DNA from: Chitinophagaceae bacterium
GTDB taxonomy: Bacteria > Bacteroidota > Bacteroidia > Chitinophagales > Chitinophagaceae
Length of the DNA stretch: 40,740 nucleotides
Assembly: GCA_016720745.1 (NCBI GenBank)
Contig: JADKKA010000014.1
Span: 1 to 40,740 of the forward strand
Direction: 5' to 3'
In this document: piece by piece, positions 17,222 to 25,807 of the stretch
How the letters are laid out: each line of letters begins with the position of its first letter
Numbering within the stretch: position 1 is the first letter of the stretch
Translations under genes and position numbers: made by a program
Notes under the pieces: generated by a model
What the model was told of the DNA's origin: nothing
Database searches by the model: none
Seen by the model: the letters and a program-made list of their open reading frames with translations, nothing else

Positions 17222-19540
17222 TTAGTTCGACTTGGATCGTATAATTTTCCCCAGGTCATAGCTGATGCCAAGCGTGAAATTCCTCGGCTCACCCATTGAA
17301 TAACTGGTGCCAAAATTGCTACGGCTGCTATTGACAGCGTAATAAGCATCCAGCAGGTTGATCACATTCAGCCAGATTTCCATCACCCCGGTCATGTACC
17401 CGAAACGTGTGTTCAGAATATCAAATCCCTTATACGAATACAGATTGAGAGGATCGGTATAATACCGGCTCATTTTTTGCCATTCTACGGAGGCTCTCAA
17501 TCCTTTCAGGAATAAAGGTCGGTATGAGATCTCTGCATTATGTATCCAGTGCGGGGCATTACTGATCTCTTTTCCATTATACGAAATCCCTTTTTCTGTA
17601 TAGTCCAGAAATTCATGCTTGTTAAGAGCGCCATTGAACCTGATCTGCAAGCCTTTGAATGGGGTAGCCGTGATTCCCATTTCAATTCCTTTATGCAAAG
17701 TGCCGCCGGCATTGGCATTTCCGAATGTGCCATCATCAAATTTGACTGAGATGATCGAGTTTTTTCCCTGCAGGCGGTAGACAGCGATTTCGGCTACCAG
17801 TTTGTCTTTGATCAGTTGTGCCCATGCACCCCACTCCAGGTTGTCAAATGTGGAGGGGTCGAGATTCGGCACTTTAACTGACCTGAATAGTTCAGATACC
17901 TGAGGTGGAACAAATCCCCTGCTATAATTGAAATAAAAGCCACGGTTCTTCTTAAAATTATAGGTAAAACCGATTTTGGGACTAACCTGTGAAAATGAGC
18001 TGGTAGTGTCTGGTGATCCGCTTACAGCCGAAACAGGCAAGTGATTATTAAACCTGTAGGTAAAGGCATCATATCGAAGGGACCCCACGAGTCTGAGATT
18101 TCTGGCAGGAGAGCATTCAAAATTGACATAGGATGCCAGGTTCAGGATATGGGTTGTGTAATCAACCAAAAGACTATCGGGCCGGTTGATGTAACCGGTA
18201 TATTTTTTTGTGATGCTGTCTTTGTTGATCCGGATATAGTTCGCCCAGGCGGTGTTCGGGCTTGCATCCACACTGAAGCCTCCTACCAGCACTGATTGCA
18301 TCCAGTTCATTTTTTGGCGGTGTTGTGCGATCAGCACCAGACTCCGAAACCTGTTTTCGTTGATTTCGCCATGGGCCAGATTTTTTTTTCCCACAAATTG
18401 GTTTCCCTGCCGGCGATAATCGTCTCTTATTCGGTAAGACGGATTTTGCCCAAGACTATTGTACCTGAAAACAGCATGAATGCTGGTTTTACTAAGGTCA
18501 TTCCATTCCCTGATCAGAGTGGTTCTGTGCCGGATCGTCCGGGCCCTGCGATAAGTGAATGTTTGCAGACTATTAAAAGACTTATTAGCAAACATGCTGC
18601 TATCCACGCTTCCCGTCATGTCGCTGTAGTAGTCCATCATGGTAAAGCTGTTTTCCAGTTTTGTTTTCTCATTGAACCGGTAATCCGCTCTCGCCGTAAC
18701 AATCGATTTCCTGAAATCAGTGAATTCAATGAACCCGCTTTTACGGGTGGCATAATACCCGTTGATCCCGAAGCCCCATTTATTTTTGGAAAAACCGGTT
18801 TGCAGGTCTGCTCTTTTATACCCGATATTGTTTAGTTGTAAGCTGGTTTTCAGCAACGGGATGGCGGGTGGTGCATGGGTGATCATGTTTACAACACCTC
18901 CGATGGCCTCACCGCCATATAGGCTGCTGCCGGGTCCTTTAATGATCTCTATACTTTTAACGGCAGCCATGTTGATTTCCATCAACGCATTATGGTTGAA
19001 GACACCAGATGTCCTGACCGGGATACCATCTTCGAGATAAAGGAAAAGACTCCTGGTGCCCATCGGCTGGCGAATGCCCATTGCATGCTGTTCATTTCCC
19101 AGATTGATCATATAAACTCCGCTTGATTTGTTCACAAGCTGGTCGATAGTGGTGGCCTTTGTTTCGTTGATGGCCTTGCTCCCCAGCGTATTGATGGATA
19201 GCGGTGATTGTGTTCTCAGCGACAGGTCACGGTTGGCAGATACCACTATTTCCTGGAGTAAGTTCTCGGTTTTTTGAAGTGCGATCTGAGAGGGGTTGTT
19301 TCCGGCCCTGATTTTTACCGGTGTATAACCGCTGAAGCTGATGATCATGTCAGTTCCCTCAGGGGGTAAGGAAAAACTGCCGTCGGCAGCTGATAAAATT
19401 GTCTTTCCCTGAATCGCTACCGAGGCTCCCGATAAAGGTTCTTTAGACGATGCGTCGTATATTATTGCCCGTGTATTTTGTTGTGCATGCAGTGTTAACC
19501 CTATTTGCAGAATGCAGAACAAGAGGATTGTATTTTTCAT
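17222..19540 (-). CDS. TonB-dependent outer membrane receptor, probably for a metal or metal complex
   Basis: The 772-residue protein has a signal peptide (LLFCILQIGLTLHAQQ), a carboxypeptidase-regulatory-like beta domain (ASSKEPLSGASVAIQG), then a plug domain beginning QEIVVSANRDLS with IEIIKGPGSSLYGGEAIGG. A 22-strand barrel follows, containing the usual VSPKIGFTYNF and YFNYSRGFVPPQVSELFR segments. Length is normal. It is not paired with a SusD gene, so it is a solitary siderophore/metal-type receptor rather than a glycan system. Its neighbours (YHS protein, His-rich secreted protein) and its place between two copper-enzyme loci suggest copper uptake; this is inference. Confidence 0.9.
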   Translation of the reverse strand: MKNTILLFCILQIGLTLHAQQNTRAIIYDASSKEPLSGASVAIQGKTILSAADGSFSLPPEGTDMIISFSGYTPVKIRAGNNPSQIALQKTENLLQEIVVSANRDLSLRTQSPLSINTLGSKAINETKATTIDQLVNKSSGVYMINLGNEQHAMGIRQPMGTRSLFLYLEDGIPVRTSGVFNHNALMEINMAAVKSIEIIKGPGSSLYGGEAIGGVVNMITHAPPAIPLLKTSLQLNNIGYKRADLQTGFSKNKWGFGINGYYATRKSGFIEFTDFRKSIVTARADYRFNEKTKLENSFTMMDYYSDMTGSVDSSMFANKSFNSLQTFTYRRARTIRHRTTLIREWNDLSKTSIHAVFRYNSLGQNPSYRIRDDYRRQGNQFVGKKNLAHGEINENRFRSLVLIAQHRQKMNWMQSVLVGGFSVDASPNTAWANYIRINKDSITKKYTGYINRPDSLLVDYTTHILNLASYVNFECSPARNLRLVGSLRYDAFTYRFNNHLPVSAVSGSPDTTSSFSQVSPKIGFTYNFKKNRGFYFNYSRGFVPPQVSELFRSVKVPNLDPSTFDNLEWGAWAQLIKDKLVAEIAVYRLQGKNSIISVKFDDGTFGNANAGGTLHKGIEMGITATPFKGLQIRFNGALNKHEFLDYTEKGISYNGKEISNAPHWIHNAEISYRPLFLKGLRASVEWQKMSRYYTDPLNLYSYKGFDILNTRFGYMTGVMEIWLNVINLLDAYYAVNSSRSNFGTSYSMGEPRNFTLGISYDLGKIIRSKSN

Positions 19541-19573
19541 TTTAATTTTTTGTTCGGCGTGACAGATGATTTG

Positions 19574-19948
19574 TTATTGGCGGCATTTTTCCATGATCTC
19601 ATGAAAAGTGTCGTGGGCGCTTGTTATCAGCATTTTCAGTTCAGCATCCTGTTGTTTGGAGACAACTGCTGCCTGGATTTTCTTACACTGCCCTACCAGT
19701 TTTTCCAGAATGGGGCCTGTAAGGCTTCCGTTATATCCTTCGGGGACTATTGATTTTTTCCAGGTTTTAGCCCTTTTCACTAAAACAGCAGCGCTGTCTT
19801 TCAAGGGTTGAAGATTATTTTCTTCCGCCGGATGGAAAGTCGCACTCATGATATTGTGAAAAGCATGCATCTCTTTCCATTCTGCTTTTTGCGCGTTAAG
19901 GGATGTGGCTGTCCAGATAATAAGGACAGTAAGGAGTATCTTTTTCAT
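19574..19948 (-). CDS. His-rich secreted helical protein of the metal cluster, function unknown
   Basis: The 124-residue product has a cleavable signal (LLTVLIIWTATSLNAQ). The mature protein is helical and carries many potential metal ligands near its start: W-x-x-MHAFHNIMSATFHPAEE, plus a late H-x-x-x-H pair (SAHDTFHEIMEKC). I do not recognise a named family with certainty; the length and helix pattern recall four-helix-bundle periplasmic proteins such as cytochrome c' relatives, but there is no CxxCH heme site. It is 33 bp upstream of the TonB receptor and almost surely co-transcribed with it. Copper or other metal binding in the periplasm is a reasonable guess. Confidence 0.7.
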   Translation of the reverse strand: MKKILLTVLIIWTATSLNAQKAEWKEMHAFHNIMSATFHPAEENNLQPLKDSAAVLVKRAKTWKKSIVPEGYNGSLTGPILEKLVGQCKKIQAAVVSKQQDAELKMLITSAHDTFHEIMEKCRQ

Positions 19949-20111
19949 ATAATTTCTTTTAGAGGGTTGAATACAGGTAACCTATTGACAGCTGCGTGGC
20001 AGTGCCAGAACGGATTTCCTGTCCGAATCAATAAGTGTACTGGTTAATAGTGGTGTAGCTGCCGATCACCTGGAACAAGGTGAGCCGCTAAAGGAGAAAA
20101 CAAATCGTGGT

Positions 20112-20483
20112 TCAGGCCTTCTGAGGGGGGTGGAAGAATGCAAAAGAACGGTCAACAGGTTTGGTGGGAATAAAGAGGTTCACTGTTGCTTTAAGAAGAA
20201 AGCAAAGAGGCGATGTGTCAATTCGGAAATAGGACTTTGAAGAGATGACAAAACTGGAAATCTCGGCTTTACCAGGTGCAGGCTGTTCTTCTTTTTCCTG
20301 TTGTTTCCATTTTTTCATCAGCACACAGTTCCCCTTGCAATTCATTTTGGGACGAAACCTGTTCTAACAGCTATTCCGTGCAATCCAGGCCTGATTGATC
20401 CGAAAGACAGCAAGGGTCAGCCAGTTGCTCATCGACTGGCTGACCAGTATCGTTAAAAGTAGTATGGCAAATGCCTTTCGCAT
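20112..20483 (-). pseudogene. Small Cys-motif membrane/secreted protein interrupted by an in-frame TAG
   Basis: A single frame runs from ATG 20483 to the stop at 20112 (123 residues) with one internal TAG at codon 40 (20364-20366). The first 39 codons encode a signal or membrane span (KAFAILLLTILVSQSMSNWL) and end in ARNSC. After the TAG the frame continues NRFRPKMNCKGNCVLMKKW, then a Lys/Glu-rich stretch and a hydrophobic tail ending FHPP. I recall similar short Bacteroidota proteins reading C-E-N-x-x-x-P-x-M-x-C-x-G-K-C; a GAG to TAG change would explain the stop. The second half alone could start at ATG 20345 (77 residues) but would lack the signal. The function is unknown, though the CxxxC motif fits metal handling. 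Confidence 0.55.
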
Positions 20484-20568
20484 GAAACAAAAATCAGCAA
20501 ATTGATCTTTTTCGGTTTGTGCAATTTCAGCTTAAGCCATGATTTTGGTCATTGAAATTCCTGTTAGT

Positions 20569-21288
20569 TCAGACTTTCCCGCTGAATAATTTCATGGCAG
20601 CGGGGAAAAGAAAATTGTTTTCAAGATGTACATGCCGGTGCAGGTCCTGCTCAAAAGCCTGTAGTGCCGCATAACATAGTTTATAGGTGGTACAGGCATC
20701 GGCAGGTGCATTGTAATCATTGGTGAGTTCACGCATCTCCTGTAACATGCTGCCGGCATGATCATGCTCCTGCTCCATGATGGAAACCGGTGCACCAATA
20801 AACGTGCTGCTGATGGGGATGGATCCGTTTTCTCTATACATTTTTTCCACTTCATCAATCCGGGGAAAAAGGATTTTTTCCTCTTTCATCATATGCATTT
20901 CCATTTCTTCACAAACGGCTGCGAAGAGGGCGGTAATCTTCAGCAGCTCCGGATGACGCTCTCCGTGTTTTGAACTTACCTTCTGCAGATAAGCCAGCAT
21001 AACCGGCATTTCCCTTTTCACATACTGGTGATGGGTGTTCACGATATAGGTGGACAGTTCCTGCAGGGACATGGCGCTGAAATCATCGCCCCCTGAATCT
21101 TTTGATTCATAAATTTTTTCAAGATCAAGTAATACGCTGGCGGGATTAATTTTATTTTCCCGGCAGGCCTCCTGCAGACTTCTTTTTCCACGGCAGCAGA
21201 AATCAAGATTATATTTTTCAAATACGGCGGCAGACTGGTGATTGCCGGTGACAATCGAAGCCAGGGTCTGGTCAAGTAATTCAGTCAT
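20569..21288 (-). CDS. ric: RIC-type iron-sulfur cluster repair di-iron protein (YtfE/ScdA)
   Basis: RIC proteins restore iron-sulfur clusters damaged by nitric oxide or oxidants. The 239-residue protein starts with an ScdA_N/DUF542 domain (FEKYNLDFCCRGKRSL near residue 24), followed by a hemerythrin-like domain with the di-iron His/Glu ligands in NTHHQYVKREMP, KHGERHPE, EMEMHMMKEEKILFP, EQEHDHAGSML and the final RHVHLENNFLFP. The Cys pair reads CCRGK rather than the more common CCGGK. It lies 15 bp after nosY on the same strand, so NO protection is probably co-transcribed with N2O reduction. A second, divergent copy lies at 29000. Confidence 0.93.
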   Translation of the reverse strand: MTELLDQTLASIVTGNHQSAAVFEKYNLDFCCRGKRSLQEACRENKINPASVLLDLEKIYESKDSGGDDFSAMSLQELSTYIVNTHHQYVKREMPVMLAYLQKVSSKHGERHPELLKITALFAAVCEEMEMHMMKEEKILFPRIDEVEKMYRENGSIPISSTFIGAPVSIMEQEHDHAGSMLQEMRELTNDYNAPADACTTYKLCYAALQAFEQDLHRHVHLENNFLFPAAMKLFSGKV

Positions 21289-21303
21289 ATGATTATTTTT
21301 AAA

Positions 21304-22072
21304 TTAAAGATCTTTTCTTTTGAATATCCTAACGGCGATCCAAAGCGGAAGCAGTATCCAGACGAGCATGATACCGGCTGTGAAGAGGATGCCGGTGCCA
21401 TTGCCAAAGAAATCCTTATACAACGCGCCGGTATAGCCCATCAGAGCACTGATATCCATTTTCAGCATGATGAAAAATCCTGCCAAGGTCGATTGGGTTC
21501 AGAGCAGATAAAACAAGGGTCAGTTTTTCCAGCGGGTAATCGCTGAAGGAGAACAGGATCAGCAGCACCAGCCCGTCATAGATCAGCGCAAAATAAAACC
21601 AGAGCAACAGCACAAAACCGATTCCCCTGGCCTTGTCGCGCGCGATGACCGAAGCCAAAAAGGCCAGTGAGGTAAATACCATGGACAGGGCGAGGCCGGT
21701 GAATACCAGCGCGAAGCCCGTGGCATCGGGGGAATAGATCAGCACGGGGATCCCCACCCCAATGAAAAATGCACCCAGCAGGGAGATACTCACACCGGTG
21801 TACTCACTGAGCAGGATACGGGTGCGGCTCATGGGCTGGCAAGACATGAGCTCGATGAATTCATAGGAATTATAATAATGGATGGTGGTGAATACAAGGC
21901 TCACCAATGGCAAAACGATGAGTACAATATTCAGTAAACTCAGCAGGGCTTTGCTGTTATTCTCTTCCATCTGGAACATGCTCAGCGATACCAGTAACAA
22001 AAAAAGGGTATAGGACAGGATGATCCGGCTTCTCAGGATATCATATAATACGTATCGCGATAATTTCAGCAT
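21304..22072 (-). CDS. nosY: NosY, permease of the Nos ABC transporter, with one frameshift
   Basis: NosY is the membrane part of the NosDFY transporter that helps mature the copper centre of N2O reductase. Six hydrophobic spans are visible, with FTTIHYYNSYEFIELMSCQPMS in the middle. The ATG at 22072 is preceded by a GGGAGG ribosome-binding site, better than the GTG at 22090. The frame breaks after ALNPIDLGR: the run of five A (21473-21477, plus strand) should be four. The next frame continues FIMLKMDISALMGYTGALYK and ends KRKDL at 21304, as NosY does. All parts are present, so a sequence error is likely. Confidence 0.9.
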
Positions 22073-22105
22073 ATAACCTCCCTTCGCCACCGGGGCGGTT
22101 TTTGG

Positions 22106-22867
22106 TCAGTAGATTTTTTCATTTCTTTTTGTTTCAGTCAGGGGTGTCATCCAGTCCTGTTCCAATTTTTCGCCTTTCATGATCCTGGCAATCGCTTTCC
22201 CCAGCCGCATCTCTCCTGTTTCTTCCTGCAGTGTTTCGAGTTCTTTGAAGAACTGCATCTTTCCTTCCTGCAGGTATAATACATGGGTAGTGAGTTCGTC
22301 TATATCGCTCAGGATATGCGAAGTGATCAGGATCAGTTTACCTTTTTGTTTTTCCAGCAGGATCTTGGCCTTCAGGATTTCTGCTGCCAGCGGATCCAGT
22401 CCGGCCGTGGGTTCATCCAGTATCAGGATGGAAGGACTAAAAAGAAAGGCCAGTGCAGCGCTAACTTTCTGCCGGGTGCCACCGCTCAGTGTCCGCATCC
22501 TTTTGTCGGACATCTTATCCAGCTCGAACTGCCGGAACAAATCCATGTCGCGGCTGTTGTGCTGGCGGATATGTTCAAGCATGCTGAACAGCTGACCGAT
22601 CTTCATATTATCCGGATACCTCCCGATTTGCGGCATGTATCCGATCTTGTTCCGGTAGGAGGGGCTATCCAGTATGTTTTCATCCTCTACCAGTATCCTT
22701 CCCTGGTCGGGCCGCACCATTCCCAGTATTGATTTGATGAGGGTGGTTTTGCCAGATCCGTTGGGTCCGATCAAGGATACCACCTGCCCTTTTTCAAAGG
22801 AAGCACTGATATCATCCAGCACCCTGAGTTTGCGGAATTTTTTGGAGACATGTTCGATGCGGATCAT
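22106..22867 (-). CDS. nosF: NosF, ATP-binding subunit of the Nos ABC transporter
   Basis: NosF powers NosY with ATP and, together with NosD, supports assembly of the CuZ site of NosZ. The sequence has Walker A GPNGSGKTT, signature LSGGTRQK, Walker B ILILDEPTAGLDP and the switch His in ITSHILSD. The ATG at 22867 (MIRIEHVSKKF) gives 253 residues and is the standard ABC start; the longer frame to 22963 overlaps nosD and is not needed. It follows nosD and is followed by nosY. Confidence 0.95.
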   Translation of the reverse strand: MIRIEHVSKKFRKLRVLDDISASFEKGQVVSLIGPNGSGKTTLIKSILGMVRPDQGRILVEDENILDSPSYRNKIGYMPQIGRYPDNMKIGQLFSMLEHIRQHNSRDMDLFRQFELDKMSDKRMRTLSGGTRQKVSAALAFLFSPSILILDEPTAGLDPLAAEILKAKILLEKQKGKLILITSHILSDIDELTTHVLYLQEGKMQFFKELETLQEETGEMRLGKAIARIMKGEKLEQDWMTPLTETKRNEKIY

Positions 22868-22916
22868 AATACAATGGATTTCATGAATGGTTGGTGATCG
22901 GCCAGGTTTACGGGGG

Positions 22917-24083
22917 TCATCCGGGAACAGCTTTTTCGGCCTTATCCAGTAATTGTGTGGCAAAACTCCTGAACAACATCAGGGTATGCGGGTTTTGTTC
23001 TACGATCAGTGAATAAAGACTGACGGGATGAAAGGGAACATCGCCTGTGCCATCCCTGTTCAGATCATAGCCTTCATATTTATCCCAGTAATTTTTATCA
23101 AAATTATTCAATACAAGGGTTCCGTTGGTGCCCACATCAAAACTGTTGCCGGTAAAATTGTTATAGGTGAAAATATTGTCTTCACAGCTGGCCTGTATTT
23201 TGACCGCCCAGCCATTGCCTTTAAAAGTGTTTTTTTCGATTTGCAGCCGGCTGCTTCCTTCCAGGTGGATGCCCACGGTGTTCCGGTAAAATGTGTTGTT
23301 ACCGATATAACTGTCTGTAATATCTTTTAGTAAAATGCCATAGGCGGAAGGTCCCCAGTTCTGATCAAAATGATTCTGCCGCATCTTCACTTTTTTGGAA
23401 TACATCACGGCTACTCCGGCGCCATTATTCCGGAAAATATTATGCTGGTACACATCGTCATTGGAAAACATGAAGTGAAGGCCGTACCGGATATTTTTTT
23501 CGCTGAAGTTATCCCGGATGGTGGATCCGGTGACAAACTCAAAATAGATACCGTCGCGGTGTCCGGTGACATAATTATTTTCGATCAGGGCGTCTCTGCA
23601 TTTCCAGAGATGGATACCGTTACCGGTCAATTGTTCCGATTTTGGTGTGCCCTCGATCTTATTATTCCGGATGGTGACAAATGAAGAGTTTGATACATGG
23701 ATCGCAAAATAGGAATCCCGGATGCTGATGCCGTCGAGCAGCAGGGAGGAAGCGTCCACTATCTTGATAGCGGCAAAATCATTCAAGGCGGAATAGCCCG
23801 CATGTTGCAGCTGCAGGTTACGGATACTGACATGATAACCGCTGATCAAAAGGATCTCATGCTTGTTTTCGCCATCCAGCACACAGTTGCCTTCTCCGAT
23901 CAGGGTCAGGGCCCGGGTGATCGTAATGGCGCCTTCTTTGTATAGCCCCGGTTGTAACAGTAAGGTGTCACCATCCTTTGCGATGGCAACCGTTGCTTTG
24001 AGCTGTCCCGGCTTCACAGGAATTTTTTTTCCAAATGCTGCGGGAGCAATAACAAACAGCAATATGGAAAGGAATAGCTTCAT
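22917..24083 (-). CDS. nosD: NosD, periplasmic right-handed beta-helix copper-centre maturation protein
   Basis: The 388-residue protein has a Sec signal (FLSILLFVIAPAAFG) and then repeated beta-helix turns (for example NGIHLWKCRDALIENNY, DGIYFEFVTGSTIRDN, NTVGIHLEGSSRLQIEKN). The tail NNFDKNYWDKYEGYDLNRDG is typical of NosD. It works with NosF and NosY to mature the tetranuclear copper site of NosZ and is thought to accept copper from NosL. Its ATG directly follows the nosL stop with no gap. Length and order fit clade II nos clusters. Confidence 0.95.
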   Translation of the reverse strand: MKLFLSILLFVIAPAAFGKKIPVKPGQLKATVAIAKDGDTLLLQPGLYKEGAITITRALTLIGEGNCVLDGENKHEILLISGYHVSIRNLQLQHAGYSALNDFAAIKIVDASSLLLDGISIRDSYFAIHVSNSSFVTIRNNKIEGTPKSEQLTGNGIHLWKCRDALIENNYVTGHRDGIYFEFVTGSTIRDNFSEKNIRYGLHFMFSNDDVYQHNIFRNNGAGVAVMYSKKVKMRQNHFDQNWGPSAYGILLKDITDSYIGNNTFYRNTVGIHLEGSSRLQIEKNTFKGNGWAVKIQASCEDNIFTYNNFTGNSFDVGTNGTLVLNNFDKNYWDKYEGYDLNRDGTGDVPFHPVSLYSLIVEQNPHTLMLFRSFATQLLDKAEKAVPG

Positions 24084-25115
24084 TTATTTTGTTTTGTCAA
24101 GAAATTGCTGCCAGCTGCTGCTGATGCAGTTTTTCTTTCCCGAAATGAATTTCTCCGCTGCGGCAGCGGAAGCAAAACCCGCCGTCTGGCTACCCATCGG
24201 ACTTCTCAGTTCGGGGTCGGTGACAAATGAGGCATTCTGGGTTTCTGCAAATTCATTGGGGCGGTCAAATAACACCGTGTAGGTTTTGGAAATGTTATCG
24301 GCAGTTTCACCACCCTGGTTCAGGAATCTGGCGAGGCAAATCAGGTCATCAAACTTATACATTTTCCCTTTTTTGGTGATGAGTTCGCCACCAAACCGGG
24401 TATCGGTGATACCCATCTTGCAGAAATGACAATTATCTGTTCCGGGTTTGAAAGGTTCTGGTTTTGTGCTGCAGGATAAAATGAGAATGGCAGGCAGCAG
24501 CAAGGCTGCAATGGCTTTCCTTTTGAAAAAACCACCCGGTTTACGGTGCCGGTACCATTCCACAAACCATACTACAAATGCAAGTGTTCCGGCGGCCACC
24601 ACTACCCATCCCCCCACATCAGGAAGGGAGTAAGCATCAAAATTCAGCAGGCGTTTATGTCCGATCAAAGGAGGCTGGTAAGTAAGTCCGGGTACCTGGA
24701 TCGGTGCAGTAGGGTCCAGGTTACTGCCATAGTCTTTTCCCCATTTCCAGAAATCATACATGGCCAGTAACCCACCGATTCCGGAAAGGATCAGATAATA
24801 AAACAGGAATTTTCTTCTGCCTGTAATGGCAACGGTCATTCCCAGCAACATAAAAAAACCAACGACCCAGGGCAGGAAGCTGAACTCGGGGAACATGCCT
24901 TCATTGATCGGTTTCATGCCGATGTAGTGATTCAATCCGTTGATCACATCCACATCCCCACTCAAACCATTGATCCAGATATTCATGGTCAATCCTTCGG
25001 GGTATTGGGGGGCAAAGAGGTCGATACGCCAGGCGGGTAAAAAGAATACGATCATCAGGGCTCCGGAAGCAAAGGCAACAAGGATCCTGGAGGCTACACT
25101 TAATTGTTGTTTCAT
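24084..25115 (-). CDS. nosL: NosL copper chaperone domain fused to an N-terminal multi-span membrane module
   Basis: NosL delivers Cu(I) to apo-NosZ through NosDFY. The C-terminal 140 residues are NosL-like: DNCHFCKMGITDTRFGGEL with the Cys-x-x-Cys-x-Met copper motif, then KKGKMYKFDDLICLARF and a DPELRSPMGSQTAGF segment. Ahead of it are about 190 residues with four membrane spans (residues ~10-35, 85-105, 110-130, 170-190) and a periplasmic-type loop. An internal LILSC at the junction resembles a lipobox, as in free-standing NosL lipoproteins. I chose the ATG at 25115 (343 residues); the frame opens at 25160. Classic NosL lacks the membrane module, so the fusion is noteworthy. Confidence 0.88.
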   Translation of the reverse strand: MKQQLSVASRILVAFASGALMIVFFLPAWRIDLFAPQYPEGLTMNIWINGLSGDVDVINGLNHYIGMKPINEGMFPEFSFLPWVVGFFMLLGMTVAITGRRKFLFYYLILSGIGGLLAMYDFWKWGKDYGSNLDPTAPIQVPGLTYQPPLIGHKRLLNFDAYSLPDVGGWVVVAAGTLAFVVWFVEWYRHRKPGGFFKRKAIAALLLPAILILSCSTKPEPFKPGTDNCHFCKMGITDTRFGGELITKKGKMYKFDDLICLARFLNQGGETADNISKTYTVLFDRPNEFAETQNASFVTDPELRSPMGSQTAGFASAAAAEKFISGKKNCISSSWQQFLDKTK

Positions 25116-25183
25116 GATTCTGTAGTTTGAAACTTCCGGGACTTTCGCCCCGGAAGCCATTCATCAACCTTTCAACGAAGTTC

Positions 25184-25756
25184 TTATTTGGCCGGTGGAA
25201 CCAGTACGGCGTCAATGACATGTACTATTCCATTGGAAGCAGGTACTGAAGCAATGATCGTTGCGGTTCCGTTCAGCATTATTTTTCCGTCTTTGATACT
25301 TACGGTGATATTTCCTCCATTGACCATACCGATATTCATTCCGTCGGTCAGGAAATCTGTTTTTAAGGAAGAAGTGGTTACATGGTATTGCAGGATGTCC
25401 TGCAGATCCGCTTTTTTATCGTCTTTCATTAATCCATCCACTGTACCGGCCGGTAATTTGTCGAAGGCGGCATTGGTGGGGGCAAATACCGTAAAGGGAC
25501 CGGCATTGGAAAGGGAAGTAACCAGGTCGGCCTGTTTTACCGCTGCCACCAGTGTGGTATGATCGGGTGATCCCATGGCCACTTTCACAACGTCTTTTTG
25601 GGATACATCATCCTGTACGGCTTCCTGTCCACCGGTGGCAACAGGGGCATCTATTCCGGCTCCGGTATTGTCGGCTTTCTTTTCGTTATTACAACTGCTG
25701 ATACAAATACCCAGTGCAAGGATGGAGTATTGCAAATATTTTTTCATAATATTCAT
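25184..25756 (-). CDS. FAS1 (fasciclin) domain lipoprotein of the nos cluster
   Basis: The 190-residue protein has a lipobox (LGICISSC) and one FAS1 domain with the conserved H1 (GPFTVFAPTNAAFDKLPAG), the central YHV box (LQYHVTTSS) and the H2 region (NGIVHVIDAVLVPP). FAS1 domains mediate adhesion or protein contact. A copy at this place in nos clusters is frequent in Bacteroidota, but its role in N2O reduction is not established. It follows the nosZ terminator and precedes nosL. Confidence 0.9.
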   Translation of the reverse strand: MNIMKKYLQYSILALGICISSCNNEKKADNTGAGIDAPVATGGQEAVQDDVSQKDVVKVAMGSPDHTTLVAAVKQADLVTSLSNAGPFTVFAPTNAAFDKLPAGTVDGLMKDDKKADLQDILQYHVTTSSLKTDFLTDGMNIGMVNGGNITVSIKDGKIMLNGTATIIASVPASNGIVHVIDAVLVPPAK

Positions 25757-25773
25757 TTGAATTTGAAAAAGGG

Positions 25774-25802
25774 ATGCGGGTGAAAGGGCATTCCACCCGC
25801 AT
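25774..25802 (-). terminator. Terminator after nosZ
   Basis: ATGCGGGTG (25774-25782) and CACCCGCAT (25794-25802) form a perfect 9-bp stem with an 11-base loop; on the minus strand it is followed by CCCTTTTTC. It separates nosZ from the accessory nos genes and may set a lower level for the latter. Confidence 0.8.
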
Positions 25803-25807
25803 TCGGT

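Noticed and set aside
20066..20083. TCACCT-GGAACA-AGGTGA hairpin between the broken small gene and the His-rich protein gene, considered as part of a riboswitch
   Set aside because: The stem is only 6 bp and the surrounding sequence does not contain the conserved blocks of a cobalamin or other known riboswitch.
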